Assembly (NCBI GenBank): GCA_015065385.1
Contig: SVQK01000056.1
Location: 62,001-126,000, forward strand
Direction of reading: 5' to 3'
From: Oscillospiraceae bacterium
GTDB taxonomy: Bacteria > Bacillota > Clostridia > Oscillospirales > CAG-272
Length of the DNA stretch: 64,000 bases
Made by a program: the position numbers and the translations under genes. The notes below the pieces were generated by a model. The model was not told where the DNA came from. It saw nothing but the letters and a program-made list of their open reading frames with translations, and did no database searches. Shown piece by piece: positions 27,339 through 34,968 of this stretch (position 1 is the first letter of the stretch; each line of letters starts with the position of its first letter).

Positions 27339-28442
27339 GGCGGCAAGGAGCGCGGCGGTTTCCCTCACGATCGCCGGGACTGCCCGCTCTGGCTCGCTGT
27401 ATTTGAAGTCGAGCAGGGGCGGCGGCTCTGCCCCGATCAGAAGGGAAACGGAGAGCGCGCGGACTTGTCTTCCGTTCCTGGTCGGAATCTCTTCGGTGTC
27501 GCTCGTCGAGACGCACAGATCCATATGGGTCAGGACGCAGAGCGCGGAGAGAAAGCGGACGCGGCTGTGAAAAGCCTCGGGAAGGAGGAACAGTCCGTCC
27601 GCTCCTTCTTCTTCCCGGCATCCGTCGGACAGGCAGTCGGTGTTGACGCGGACGGCGACTTCCCGGATCATGCCGCGGTCGGTCAGGGTGAGGGAGATCT
27701 CCCCGTCCGCCGTGAGATCCGCGGCCATCAGAAGAAGCGCGGTCAAAACGGCTGCGAACGCCTCCACGGGGAGTTCCGCAAGCCGCTCGATCCCATATAC
27801 CTCGCCCGCTCTCTCCGCGGAGGAACGTCCGGTTTCACAGCGGAGGCGGCAGGATCCGAAGGAGGGCAGCGGAGCAAGGGAGGCGGCGGTCACCGAGAGG
27901 ATCTTTTCCATATCGCAGCAGCGGACGCCGCACCGACGGGAGAACAGCGCCTCCGCCAGACAGGGGATCCGCTCCGCGACGGAATAGATCTCGGGCGAGA
28001 GGGAAGAAAAAGCGGGCGAGCCTCCGTTCATGAGATAGGACAGCTCGAACAGGATCCGGTTTACCGCGTCGGCGGCATAGGCGGAGGACGGCGACATGAG
28101 CAGGTAGAACGCGGTCGGGGACGGCGCGAGGAAGACTGCCGTCACGGGCGTGGAGAGCAGCTCGGCTTTTTCGGCAAACGCGGCTCGGTAGGGGCCCACC
28201 GTCACGGAATACAGGCGGAAGGAGGGCCGATCCGGGCGGGACGCGCAGAACCGGAGAAATCCCTCCCGCTCCCGGCCCAGATTTTTCAGAAACAGATGCC
28301 GGAGTTCCCCCGGGTCGGAGAGCTCCGGCTGTTCTGTCGGTATGCCGTATGTGCCGCAGAGGACGCCGTCCTCGGAGAAGATCAGGGAGGGAAAGTCGGA
28401 ACGGGGCGGGACATCTTTCGGCTTTATCCGTTGCCGTTCCAT
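27303..28442 (-). CDS. Hypothetical protein (379 aa)
   Basis: Not assigned. The start is ATG 28442, inside the 3' end of the repeat-protein gene (19-nt overlap) and preceded by GAAGG. The N-terminal third (SLIFSEDGVLCGTYGIP) and the alternating strand/helix pattern are compatible with a sensor-like domain. The stretch about 240-300 (AVLTALLLMAADLTADGEISLTLTDR) faintly recalls the ATP-binding fold of histidine kinases, but the N, G1 and G2 boxes are not seen, so kinase activity is not claimed. It is co-transcribed with the repeat protein, and its 3' end overlaps the small plus-strand gene. Confidence 0.6.
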   Translation of the reverse strand: MERQRIKPKDVPPRSDFPSLIFSEDGVLCGTYGIPTEQPELSDPGELRHLFLKNLGREREGFLRFCASRPDRPSFRLYSVTVGPYRAAFAEKAELLSTPVTAVFLAPSPTAFYLLMSPSSAYAADAVNRILFELSYLMNGGSPAFSSLSPEIYSVAERIPCLAEALFSRRCGVRCCDMEKILSVTAASLAPLPSFGSCRLRCETGRSSAERAGEVYGIERLAELPVEAFAAVLTALLLMAADLTADGEISLTLTDRGMIREVAVRVNTDCLSDGCREEEGADGLFLLPEAFHSRVRFLSALCVLTHMDLCVSTSDTEEIPTRNGRQVRALSVSLLIGAEPPPLLDFKYSEPERAVPAIVRETAALLAASVPAPGEKDHA

Positions 28443-29998
28443 GACATCCAGCCTTCGCCGCCTTCGCCGCTGTCCCACCATTCGCCCGTGCTGCCCTGAG
28501 AAGAGTTATCTTCCCATGAATTCTGCTGCCACGAATTGTCTTCCCAAGTGTTCTGCTGCCACGAGTTGTCTTCCCATGTTGAATTGTCCTGCCAAGAGTT
28601 ATCTTCCCAAGTTGTATTTTCTTGCCACGAGTTGTCTTCCCATGTCGAATTGTCCTGCCAAGAGTTATCTTCCCATGTCGAATTGTCCTGCCAAGAGTTA
28701 TCTTCCCAAGTTGAATTATCCTGCCACGAGTTATCTTCCCAAGTTGTATTTTCCTGCCACGAGTTATCTTCCGAAGTCGAATTGTCTTGCCACGAGTTAT
28801 CTTCCGAAGTCGAATTGTCTTGCCACGAGTTGTCTTCCCAAGTTGAATTGTCCTGCCACGAATTATCTTCCCAAGTTGTATTTTCCTGCCACGAGTTGTC
28901 TTCCCTTGTGCTGTTCTGCCACGAGTAGTCCGACCACGGATCGGTCTGCACCTCCTCGGGAGAAGGTTCGGCGTTGTAGGTGTCCGAGGTGTTGGCGTAG
29001 GGATTGATGACGCCGGCGGGCTGCTCGGGGCGGTAAACTTCGGGAACCGGCTCGGTCTCGGGCTCCTCCTCCTCATCCACTGGGAAGGAGGCATAGTCCG
29101 CCGCGGAGGTGAAGATGAAGTTCATGATGTTCCGCTTCGCGCAGGCCCGGTACTGGGCGGCGAGCAGATCCGGGTCGGTCCCGTCGATGATCACGCGCAT
29201 GTTGTAGACGGAGAAGGACCCCATCAGGGACTGGAGCGCGTTGTACATGTTCTCGAACACGTCCGCGTCGGGATCCATGTACTGTACGTCGAAGCGGATG
29301 CCGAGGGAGGCGGACACCTGCGCGATCATCTGCAGCTGCATCGCGCCCGAGGAATCCAGATAGGAATCGGCGGGCAGCACGGTGCCGAGACGGCAGGAGG
29401 GCGTCAGATCCGCGGAGCACTCGATCAGATAGAGCCGCAGCAGATTGGCGGATTCGTAGTCGATGGCTCCGGAAAAATGCGGGGTGACGAGGATCTCGTC
29501 CGCGCCCCACGACGCCAGCTCCTGATACAGGGCGGTGTCCGTCACGGCCTCGGAGGGCGTCACGGATACTATCACCCGGAGCCCGCGCATTTTCGCGGCG
29601 CGGAAGGCGGACTGGATCCCTTCGGCGGGAGCCCTGTCGGTGACCGGGATCCTTGCCAGCGCGCAGACGGCGGGGGACTGGTAGATCAGGCTGCCGTCGC
29701 TCCCGGAGAGGGGAAAGAGGATCGTGTCGTAGGACACGGAGGCGGAAAGCAGCGCGGCGTCCAGCTCTTCCGCGGTCTCGTATCCCAGCGGATCGATGCC
29801 GCAGCCCCGGACGGTCGGCGCGCTTCCGGCGGTGTTCTCCGGATCTTTGCGGGTCTTCTCCGGGGACCAGCCCGCGCCGGACGTGTCGGAGGGACGGTTT
29901 CCCGCAGCCTCCGCCTTGCGCAGAAGATGCTGTCCGATGAGGATCGCGGAGAAGGTGATGACGGCGGCCGCGATCAGGACGAACAGAATCCGCGTCAT
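28424..29998 (-). CDS. Membrane-anchored TIM-barrel-like protein with WEDNSWQ repeat tail
   Basis: 524 residues from ATG 29998 (GAAGGA upstream); a TTG at 30049 would add 17 residues. One N-terminal membrane helix (ILFVLIAAAVITFSAILIGQ) is followed by a Ser/Pro/Thr linker and a domain of about 270 residues (from ETAEELDAALLSASVSYDTILF) with repeated beta-alpha units (GLRVIVSVTP, WGADEILVTPHF, LGIRFDVQYMDPDA, YNMRVIIDGTDPD), resembling putative glycosidase-like barrels. An acidic linker and about 140 residues of 11-residue repeats rich in Trp, Asn and Asp follow, ending in Gly/Trp-rich sequence. The extracellular location is inferred. The function is unknown. Confidence 0.75.
   Translation of the reverse strand: MTRILFVLIAAAVITFSAILIGQHLLRKAEAAGNRPSDTSGAGWSPEKTRKDPENTAGSAPTVRGCGIDPLGYETAEELDAALLSASVSYDTILFPLSGSDGSLIYQSPAVCALARIPVTDRAPAEGIQSAFRAAKMRGLRVIVSVTPSEAVTDTALYQELASWGADEILVTPHFSGAIDYESANLLRLYLIECSADLTPSCRLGTVLPADSYLDSSGAMQLQMIAQVSASLGIRFDVQYMDPDADVFENMYNALQSLMGSFSVYNMRVIIDGTDPDLLAAQYRACAKRNIMNFIFTSAADYASFPVDEEEEPETEPVPEVYRPEQPAGVINPYANTSDTYNAEPSPEEVQTDPWSDYSWQNSTREDNSWQENTTWEDNSWQDNSTWEDNSWQDNSTSEDNSWQDNSTSEDNSWQENTTWEDNSWQDNSTWEDNSWQDNSTWEDNSWQDNSTWEDNSWQENTTWEDNSWQDNSTWEDNSWQQNTWEDNSWQQNSWEDNSSQGSTGEWWDSGEGGEGWMSWNGNG
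28500..28925 (-). repeat. 33-bp coding tandem repeat
   Basis: About ten full 33-bp copies encode the 11-residue unit WEDNSWQDNST (variants SEDNSWQ, QENTT), followed by three shortened copies ending EDNSSQGS. Copies are near-identical at the DNA level, and codon choice is unlike the flanking GC-rich sequence. Confidence 0.93.
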
Positions 29999-30074
29999 GA
30001 TGTCCTTCGCCCTTGACGAGATCGGGCGGTTCGTGGTGTAGTATTTCAAAGCAGTGCCCCGTTTGTCAGAGTGT

Positions 30075-31148
30075 TCAGTAGGTGGTGTCGAGGTTGAAGA
30101 TGGTGTAACCGGACAGCAGTTCGGTGGGCTCCGCATGGAGTTCTGCGGCGCGTTCTTCGAGACGGATGTTGTACAACCCGCTCATGTAGTCGTTCGCCAG
30201 ATCGTCGAAGTGCTCCGCCAGATAGCCGGCTTCCTTGTCGTACCGTTTCAGGATGCTCCAGCCCGCGTCGGTGCGGATCACGCCGCTGATTTCTCCGACG
30301 CCGAGGGAGAAGGCCGCGTTCTCGAAGGCCTCGTGATAAGTCCCGCGGGCGAGATAGTACCCGTCGGAGTTGTTGAACATGAAGAGGTCGCCGCCGTATT
30401 TCTGCACGAGGGTGTCAAAGTCCTCGCCGTTTTCGGCCATGGAGAGAAGCTCCTTCGCGCGCGCCTCGTTTTCCGCGTCGGATTTGCCGTTGCCGGAGGG
30501 AACGAGGATCTGTTTGATCCGGACGAATTCGGGACCGGCGAGGGCGGCTTCGAGGGATTCCTCGTCGGACGGGATCTCCCCGCGCTCCACCATCTTCGCC
30601 ATCAGTTCCTCGGCGAGGACGTCGTTGCGGAGGATGAAGCGGTAGACGCCGTCCGTCATGTTGTAGGTCCTGAGATAGGCGTCGAACGCTTCGTAGTCGT
30701 TCTCGGCGGTGTCCTCGTAAACGTCCTTCATCCGCGCGTCCACGGCGTCCCGGATGTAGGCGTCGTCCGCGTCGATCCCGTAGTCTTTCGCAAGGGACAG
30801 GGTGGCGTAGAGCCTGGCGACGGTTCCCTCCACGTCCGCGTTCAGCTCGGCGAGCAGGGCGGGACCTTCCGCGCTCTCCCAGACGTCGGGGGAGTGGGCG
30901 GCCTCATAGTCGGCGCGGTAATTCAAAGCGACGTAGCGGTAGATTTCGAGCGGAACCTCAAACCCGTCCACCGTCATCACCGCGGCGGTTTCGACGGCGT
31001 TTGAGGAGAGGGATGACGCTCCGTTTTTCCTGCATGAGAGGAGACCGGAGAAAAGGAGGACGGCCAGCGTCAGGACGAAGAGGAGGGAGACCGTTTTCCT
31101 CCCCGGTCCGGCCGGAGCTTTCCTGTCGCGGCAAAAGTTGCGGATCAT
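30075..31148 (-). CDS. PpiC/PrsA-type peptidyl-prolyl isomerase lipoprotein
   Basis: A 357-residue exported foldase-like lipoprotein. A basic N-terminus is followed by a hydrophobic signal ending LLSC (lipobox, Cys about 39). The N-terminal chaperone-like part (TVDGFEVPLEIYRYVALNY) is followed by a parvulin-like domain at about 205-310, opening EFVRIKQILVPSGNGKSDAENEARAKELLSMAENGEDFDTL in two segments and ending in GVGEISGVIRTDAGWSILK. Such proteins help fold secreted proteins outside the membrane. ATG 31148 follows GAGGT. It is the promoter-proximal gene of the minus-strand run that includes the repeat protein. Confidence 0.85.
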   Translation of the reverse strand: MIRNFCRDRKAPAGPGRKTVSLLFVLTLAVLLFSGLLSCRKNGASSLSSNAVETAAVMTVDGFEVPLEIYRYVALNYRADYEAAHSPDVWESAEGPALLAELNADVEGTVARLYATLSLAKDYGIDADDAYIRDAVDARMKDVYEDTAENDYEAFDAYLRTYNMTDGVYRFILRNDVLAEELMAKMVERGEIPSDEESLEAALAGPEFVRIKQILVPSGNGKSDAENEARAKELLSMAENGEDFDTLVQKYGGDLFMFNNSDGYYLARGTYHEAFENAAFSLGVGEISGVIRTDAGWSILKRYDKEAGYLAEHFDDLANDYMSGLYNIRLEERAAELHAEPTELLSGYTIFNLDTTY

Positions 31149-31270
31149 GGGATACCTCGCGGATCGATTCGATAAATATTCAACCTAACTATAACAGATG
31201 AACGTGAATCCTGTATGAACAAAACCGCGCCCAAACGTGAATAACGGCGGCCCGGTTTTCCGAAATACGG

Positions 31271-31299
31271 TTGCAATCCCGCGCGGGGTGTGTTATAAT
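31271..31299 (+). promoter_or_regulatory. hprK promoter
   Basis: TTGCAA (31271-31276), 17 nt, TATAAT (31294-31299), 37 nt before the hprK start. Confidence 0.82.
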
Positions 31300-31336
31300 G
31301 GATCCGCAATGAACGAAAAACGGAGCGGTTGGAACG

Positions 31337-32290
31337 ATGGACGATTTTACCCAGCGGGTGAGCCTTGCGAAGGTGGCGAAGGACAACGGGATCAATCTGG
31401 TCTATACCCCGGAGGATCCTCAGAATATCATGATCAGCTCGACGGACGTGAACCGGCCCGGTCTTGTGCTTGGCGCGGGCTTTTTCGACCACTTCGAGCC
31501 GCGCCGGATTCAGGTGATCGGGAACGCGGAGACCATGTTCTTAAAAAAACTGCCGGAGGAACTGCGCCGGGAGCGCTTGACGGACTTTCTGCGCCGCCGC
31601 CCGACAGCAGTGATCGTGACCCACCGGAACGAGGTGGATCCCGCGCTGCTCGAGCTGGCGGGGTATTTCGAGGTGCCGATCCTCTCCACGACGGAGAACA
31701 CGAGCGACTTCATGGCGACGCTGATTTCCTATCTCCACGTCCAGCTCGCCCCGCAGATCACAAGGCACGGGGTTCTGGTGGAGGTTTACGGCGAAGGCAT
31801 TCTCATCACCGGCGACTCCGGCGTGGGCAAGAGCGAAACGGCCATCGAACTGATCAAGCGCGGGCACCGGCTCATCGCGGACGACGCAGTGGAATTGAGA
31901 AAGGTGTCTTCCAAGACGATCGTCGGCAGCGCGCCGGATATCATCCGATACTATGTGGAGCTTCGCGGCATCGGCGTGGTGGACGTGCGGCGTCTCTTCG
32001 GCATGGGCTCCGTGAAGGAGACGGAAAAGGTGGACATGATCATCAACCTCGAGCCGTGGGTGCAGGGGAAAATGTACGACCGCATGGGCCTTGAGACGGA
32101 GTACACGGACATCATGGGCATCATGATCCCGTCCACGACGATTCCGGTCAAACCCGGGAGAAACCTCGCCATCGTTCTGGAGATCGCCGCCATGAACAAC
32201 CGTCAGAAGAAAATGGGCTACAATACGGCCGAGGAGTTCAACCGCAAGCTGCTCGAATCGATGGGCGGAGAAGAAGATCTTTCCATGTGA
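31337..32290 (+). CDS. hprK: HPr kinase/phosphorylase
   Basis: A 317-residue bifunctional enzyme that phosphorylates Ser46 of HPr (or removes the phosphate) and so controls carbon catabolite repression in low-GC-type Gram-positives. It has an N-terminal domain (about 1-130), the P-loop GDSGVGKSETAIEL (about 156-169), ADDAVELRKVS, and the HprK signature LRGIGVVDVRRLFGMGSVKETEKV with IPVKPGRNLAIVLEIAAMN at the end. The length is normal. ATG 31337 follows CGGAGCGG. In many Firmicutes lgt lies next to hprK; here the Lgt-like gene is 9 kb away. Confidence 0.96.
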   Translation: MDDFTQRVSLAKVAKDNGINLVYTPEDPQNIMISSTDVNRPGLVLGAGFFDHFEPRRIQVIGNAETMFLKKLPEELRRERLTDFLRRRPTAVIVTHRNEVDPALLELAGYFEVPILSTTENTSDFMATLISYLHVQLAPQITRHGVLVEVYGEGILITGDSGVGKSETAIELIKRGHRLIADDAVELRKVSSKTIVGSAPDIIRYYVELRGIGVVDVRRLFGMGSVKETEKVDMIINLEPWVQGKMYDRMGLETEYTDIMGIMIPSTTIPVKPGRNLAIVLEIAAMNNRQKKMGYNTAEEFNRKLLESMGGEEDLSM

Positions 32291-32426
32291 TACTGTTTCG
32301 CTTCTATACGGTTTGATCGTGCAAAAACAGCTCTGACAAGTTTTGTCTGCACATACCCACGATGGCCTCCTTGCCCAATGCGCGACTGAAGCTCTTCGAC
32401 TTCCGGCTGCACAGGCAAAGACCGCT

Positions 32427-32475
32427 GAAAGTTCGCCAAAGGCGAATTTCTGAAGTTCGCCAAAGGCGAAACTTC
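32427..32475. repeat. Two adjacent imperfect palindromes
   Basis: GAAAGTTCGCC and GGCGAATTTC around AAA (32427-32450), and GAAGTTCGCC and GGCGAAACTTC around AAA (32452-32475). They are tandem copies with a 25-bp period, non-coding, in the long gap after hprK. They may be a REP-like element or a structured part of the RNA candidate just downstream. Confidence 0.75.
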
Positions 32476-32536
32476 GCGCGAGGACAGTGGGTTGAACAAT
32501 CGGGCTTGAATTTAGAGGCGAGCGGTCAGGTTATGC

Positions 32537-32661
32537 CATATGGCCAAGGGGGACCCGCACAGGAGGCCCAAGTTCGCGGAGCGAAGCTTGATCGGCCAAG
32601 AGCTGGTGTCCCCCGTGCCGCCCGGCAGCGCGACTGCGTCGGCGCGGCACATGGCCATATA
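32537..32661. ncRNA. Candidate structured RNA with a three-way junction
   Basis: An outer helix pairs CATATGGCCA (32537-32546) with TGGCCATATA (32652-32661). Inside it, GGGGGAC (32548-32554) pairs with GTCCCCC (32608-32614), enclosing a smaller AAGTTCGC/GCGAAGCTT hairpin, and GTGCCGC (32615-32621) pairs with GCGGCAC (32644-32650). The two inner helices abut each other and the outer one, as in a compact junction. No open frame or ribosome site fits. It does not match any riboswitch consensus I know. The strand is not certain; the downstream terminator suggests plus. Confidence 0.5.
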
Positions 32662-32667
32662 ATCAGA

Positions 32668-32710
32668 AACCCGTAGGGTTTCATTCCTTATATCCCTTTA
32701 GAAGGGATTG
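32668..32710. other. Two small hairpins downstream of the RNA candidate
   Basis: AAACCC-GTA-GGGTTT and ATCCCTTT-AG-AAGGGAT follow one another. They may belong to the same transcript or the same mobile repeat. Confidence 0.45.
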
Positions 32711-32725
32711 GGTATGAGGCCGCGG

Positions 32726-32776
32726 GGAGTCCGCTCCGTTCTCCCGGATTCCGGGGACGGGATAGGGCTCCTTTTT
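32726..32776 (+). terminator. Strong terminator before the folT promoter
   Basis: GGAGTCC (32726-32732) pairs with GGGCTCC (32765-32771), and inside it CCGT..CCCGG pairs with CCGGGG..ACGG. TTTTTC follows. No coding gene ends nearby (hprK ends over 430 nt upstream), which supports a transcribed RNA in the gap. Confidence 0.75.
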
Positions 32777-32874
32777 CTGTTCATGTTTCTTTGTCAAATT
32801 GTGCGGAAAAAACGCGCGTCACGCCGCCTCACGCTGTGAAAAGGTGAGAATCTCGGAAAGAGAGGCATTGAGTC

Positions 32875-32903
32875 TTGCATGGGCGCGCGTCCTGTGGTAT
32901 AAT
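32875..32903 (+). promoter_or_regulatory. folT-folC promoter
   Basis: TTGCAT (32875-32880), 17 nt, TATAAT (32898-32903). The predicted start is about 30 nt upstream of the riboswitch. Confidence 0.8.
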
Positions 32904-32939
32904 ATCACACGCGGAAAGATCGTCAAGCGCGTCTTTTCT

Positions 32940-33034
32940 ACAGAGTAGGCATCGCGGCGTCAAGTGCTGCCGGAACGGGGAGTTGTCCGGCGGACGAAAG
33001 CGGAAGCTGCGGTTGCGGTGCCGCATCCCGCTGT
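32940..33034 (+). promoter_or_regulatory. THF (tetrahydrofolate) riboswitch
   Basis: The aptamer matches the class I THF riboswitch from end to end: ACAGAGTAGG at the 5' side, GCGTCAAGTGC, the conserved ACGGGGAGTTGTCC paired with GGACGAA, GCGGTGCCGCATC and the closing CGCTGT that pairs with ACAG. It controls folT-folC, exactly the genes this class usually precedes. No T-run terminator follows before the coding start, so control is probably at translation through the GGGAGG site at 33101-33106 (inference). Confidence 0.95.
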
Positions 33035-33116
33035 CATTCAAAAGAGCAATACTCTCATAAATGATCAGGCGGATCGTTATCCTTTCCGCAATTCGTTTAT
33101 GGGAGGTTTTGATTTC

Positions 33117-33635
33117 GTGAAGAAGATTCCACTGAAATCGATGGTTGTCTGTGCGATGCTCACCGCGGTGGCCGTCGTGCTGGACCGGTTCGTACCCGCG
33201 CTGTTCACCGATACCTACAAGATCACCTTCACTTTCGTTCCTGTCGTCGTCGCTGCGATCCTGTATGGCCCTTGGGGCGGCGCGGCGGTCTGGGGGCTGG
33301 CGGATCTGATCGGGGCGATCCTGTTCCCGCGGGGCGTCTATTTCCCCGGGTTTACGGTGACCTCCGCACTCAAAGGAGCGCTCTTCGGATGGTTTCTGCA
33401 TAAAAAGGGCGCGAAGTTCTTTCCCCATGTCGTTGTGCCGACGCTTGTCAACAATTTCGTGATCGGGCTTGCCATCGACACGCTCTGGATTGCGATCCTG
33501 TACAGCAGCAAGACGTACTGGGGCTATTTCGTCGGGCGGATCCCCCAGTTTGCCGCCATCACGGCGATGAATCTCATTCTGATCCCGCTGCTCGAAAAGT
33601 TCTGCGGGACGCTCAACAGGCATGTGAAGCTGTGA
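33117..33635 (+). CDS. folT: Folate ECF transporter substrate-binding component FolT
   Basis: A 172-residue membrane S component with about six helices that binds folate and docks on the shared ECF energy module (encoded elsewhere). KKIPLKSMVVCAMLTAVAVVLDRF at the start, ITFTFVPVVVAAILYGPWGGA, and GADLIGAILFP-like segments match FolT. The start is GTG 33117, ten nt after GGGAGG; an ATG at 33099 overlaps the ribosome site. The THF riboswitch upstream and folC directly downstream (7-nt gap) both support folate as the substrate. Confidence 0.93.
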   Translation: MKKIPLKSMVVCAMLTAVAVVLDRFVPALFTDTYKITFTFVPVVVAAILYGPWGGAAVWGLADLIGAILFPRGVYFPGFTVTSALKGALFGWFLHKKGAKFFPHVVVPTLVNNFVIGLAIDTLWIAILYSSKTYWGYFVGRIPQFAAITAMNLILIPLLEKFCGTLNRHVKL

Positions 33636-33642
33636 GGGTGTT

Positions 33643-34941
33643 ATGACATACGAAGAAGCGCTTGCGTATATCCATTCGGTGGACTGGAAAGGGAGCCGTC
33701 CCGGACTGGAGCGGATCTCGGAGCTGACAGAGCGGCTCGGCCATCCGGAGCGGGATCTGACCTTCATCCATATTGCCGGAACCAACGGCAAGGGCTCCGT
33801 CTCCGCCATGCTGGATTCGATCCTGCGGGCGGCGGGGTACCGGGTCGGCCTGTTCACGTCTCCCTATATCGAGCGGTTCAACGAGCGGATCCGGTTCGAC
33901 GGAGAGGATATCTCCGACGAGGATCTGGCCCGGGATACGGAAACCGTAAAGAACTGCGCGGACCAAATGGAGGACGCCCCCACAGAGTTCGAGCTCATCA
34001 CGGCGATCGCGTTCGTTTATTACCGGCGGATCGGCTGTGATTTTGTGGTGCTCGAATGCGGGCTCGGCGGGAGGCTGGACTCCACGAACGTGATCGATAC
34101 GAGCATTTTGTCCGTTATCACCGGAATCGCCCTCGACCATTGCGCCATTCTCGGCGACACCACGGAAAAAATCGCGGCGGAAAAGGCGGGGATCATCAAG
34201 CCGGGCGTTCCCGTTCTGCTCGGAGAGGCGGACGAAGGCGCGACGGACGTGATCCGGAAGACTGCCGGCGCGAAGGAAAGTCCCTTCGTCCGGGTGGACT
34301 TTGAAGGAATCACGGACATTTCGGCGTCGCTGTCCGGCACGTCCTTCCGGTATTTCGGACGGGACGTGAAGACCGCGCTGACGGGACTCTATCAGACCCG
34401 GAACACGGCGACGGTCCTGCGCGCGGTCGAGCTTTTGCGGCAGTCCGGAGTCAAAATCCCGGAATCCTCTGTTGCAGAAGGCCTGTCCCGGGTTCGCTGG
34501 AAGGCGAGGATGGAGGTGCTTCACGCCGCGGATCCGCTTATGGTTTACGACGGGGCGCACAACCCTCAGGGCGTGAGCGGAGCGGCGGAAAACATCCGGT
34601 CCCTGCTCTCGCCTCTTTCGGAGGACGGGCGGATCGGCCTGCTCATGGGCGTCATGGCGGACAAGGATCACCGGGACATGATCCGGACGCTGTCCTCCTT
34701 TGCCGCCTTTGCCGTGACGGTCCGGCCCGACAACGCGCGGTCCCTCGATCCCCAGAGCGCGGCGCGGGAATTCCGGGAGTGCGGCGTGACGGCCGAGAGC
34801 GGCGCCGATCTGGCCGAAGCGGTCCGGCGGGCTGTCGGTTTGGCAAGGGAGAGCAAACGCCCGCTGCTCTGCCTCGGATCGCTCTACATGTACGCGGACG
34901 TCAAGCGCGCGGCGGCGGAACTGTTCGCGGAAGAAGAATAA
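33643..34941 (+). CDS. folC: Folylpolyglutamate/dihydrofolate synthase
   Basis: A 432-residue ligase that adds glutamates to folates (and may make dihydrofolate from dihydropteroate), trapping imported folate in the cell. The Mur-ligase-type ATP loop is IAGTNGKGSVSAMLDSILRAAGY (about 46-68). TSPYIERFNERIRFDGE and FELITAIAFVYY follow, GLGGRLDSTNVI marks the family, and VYDGAHNPQGV begins the C-terminal domain. It is co-transcribed with folT under the THF riboswitch. Confidence 0.95.
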   Translation: MTYEEALAYIHSVDWKGSRPGLERISELTERLGHPERDLTFIHIAGTNGKGSVSAMLDSILRAAGYRVGLFTSPYIERFNERIRFDGEDISDEDLARDTETVKNCADQMEDAPTEFELITAIAFVYYRRIGCDFVVLECGLGGRLDSTNVIDTSILSVITGIALDHCAILGDTTEKIAAEKAGIIKPGVPVLLGEADEGATDVIRKTAGAKESPFVRVDFEGITDISASLSGTSFRYFGRDVKTALTGLYQTRNTATVLRAVELLRQSGVKIPESSVAEGLSRVRWKARMEVLHAADPLMVYDGAHNPQGVSGAAENIRSLLSPLSEDGRIGLLMGVMADKDHRDMIRTLSSFAAFAVTVRPDNARSLDPQSAAREFRECGVTAESGADLAEAVRRAVGLARESKRPLLCLGSLYMYADVKRAAAELFAEEE

Positions 34942-34968
34942 TCGGAGAAGCAACCGGAAGGAGGAGCC

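Noticed and set aside
28500-28925. The 33-bp repeats were considered as CRISPR
   Set aside because: There are no unique spacers; units are directly joined and code for WEDNSWQ peptides.
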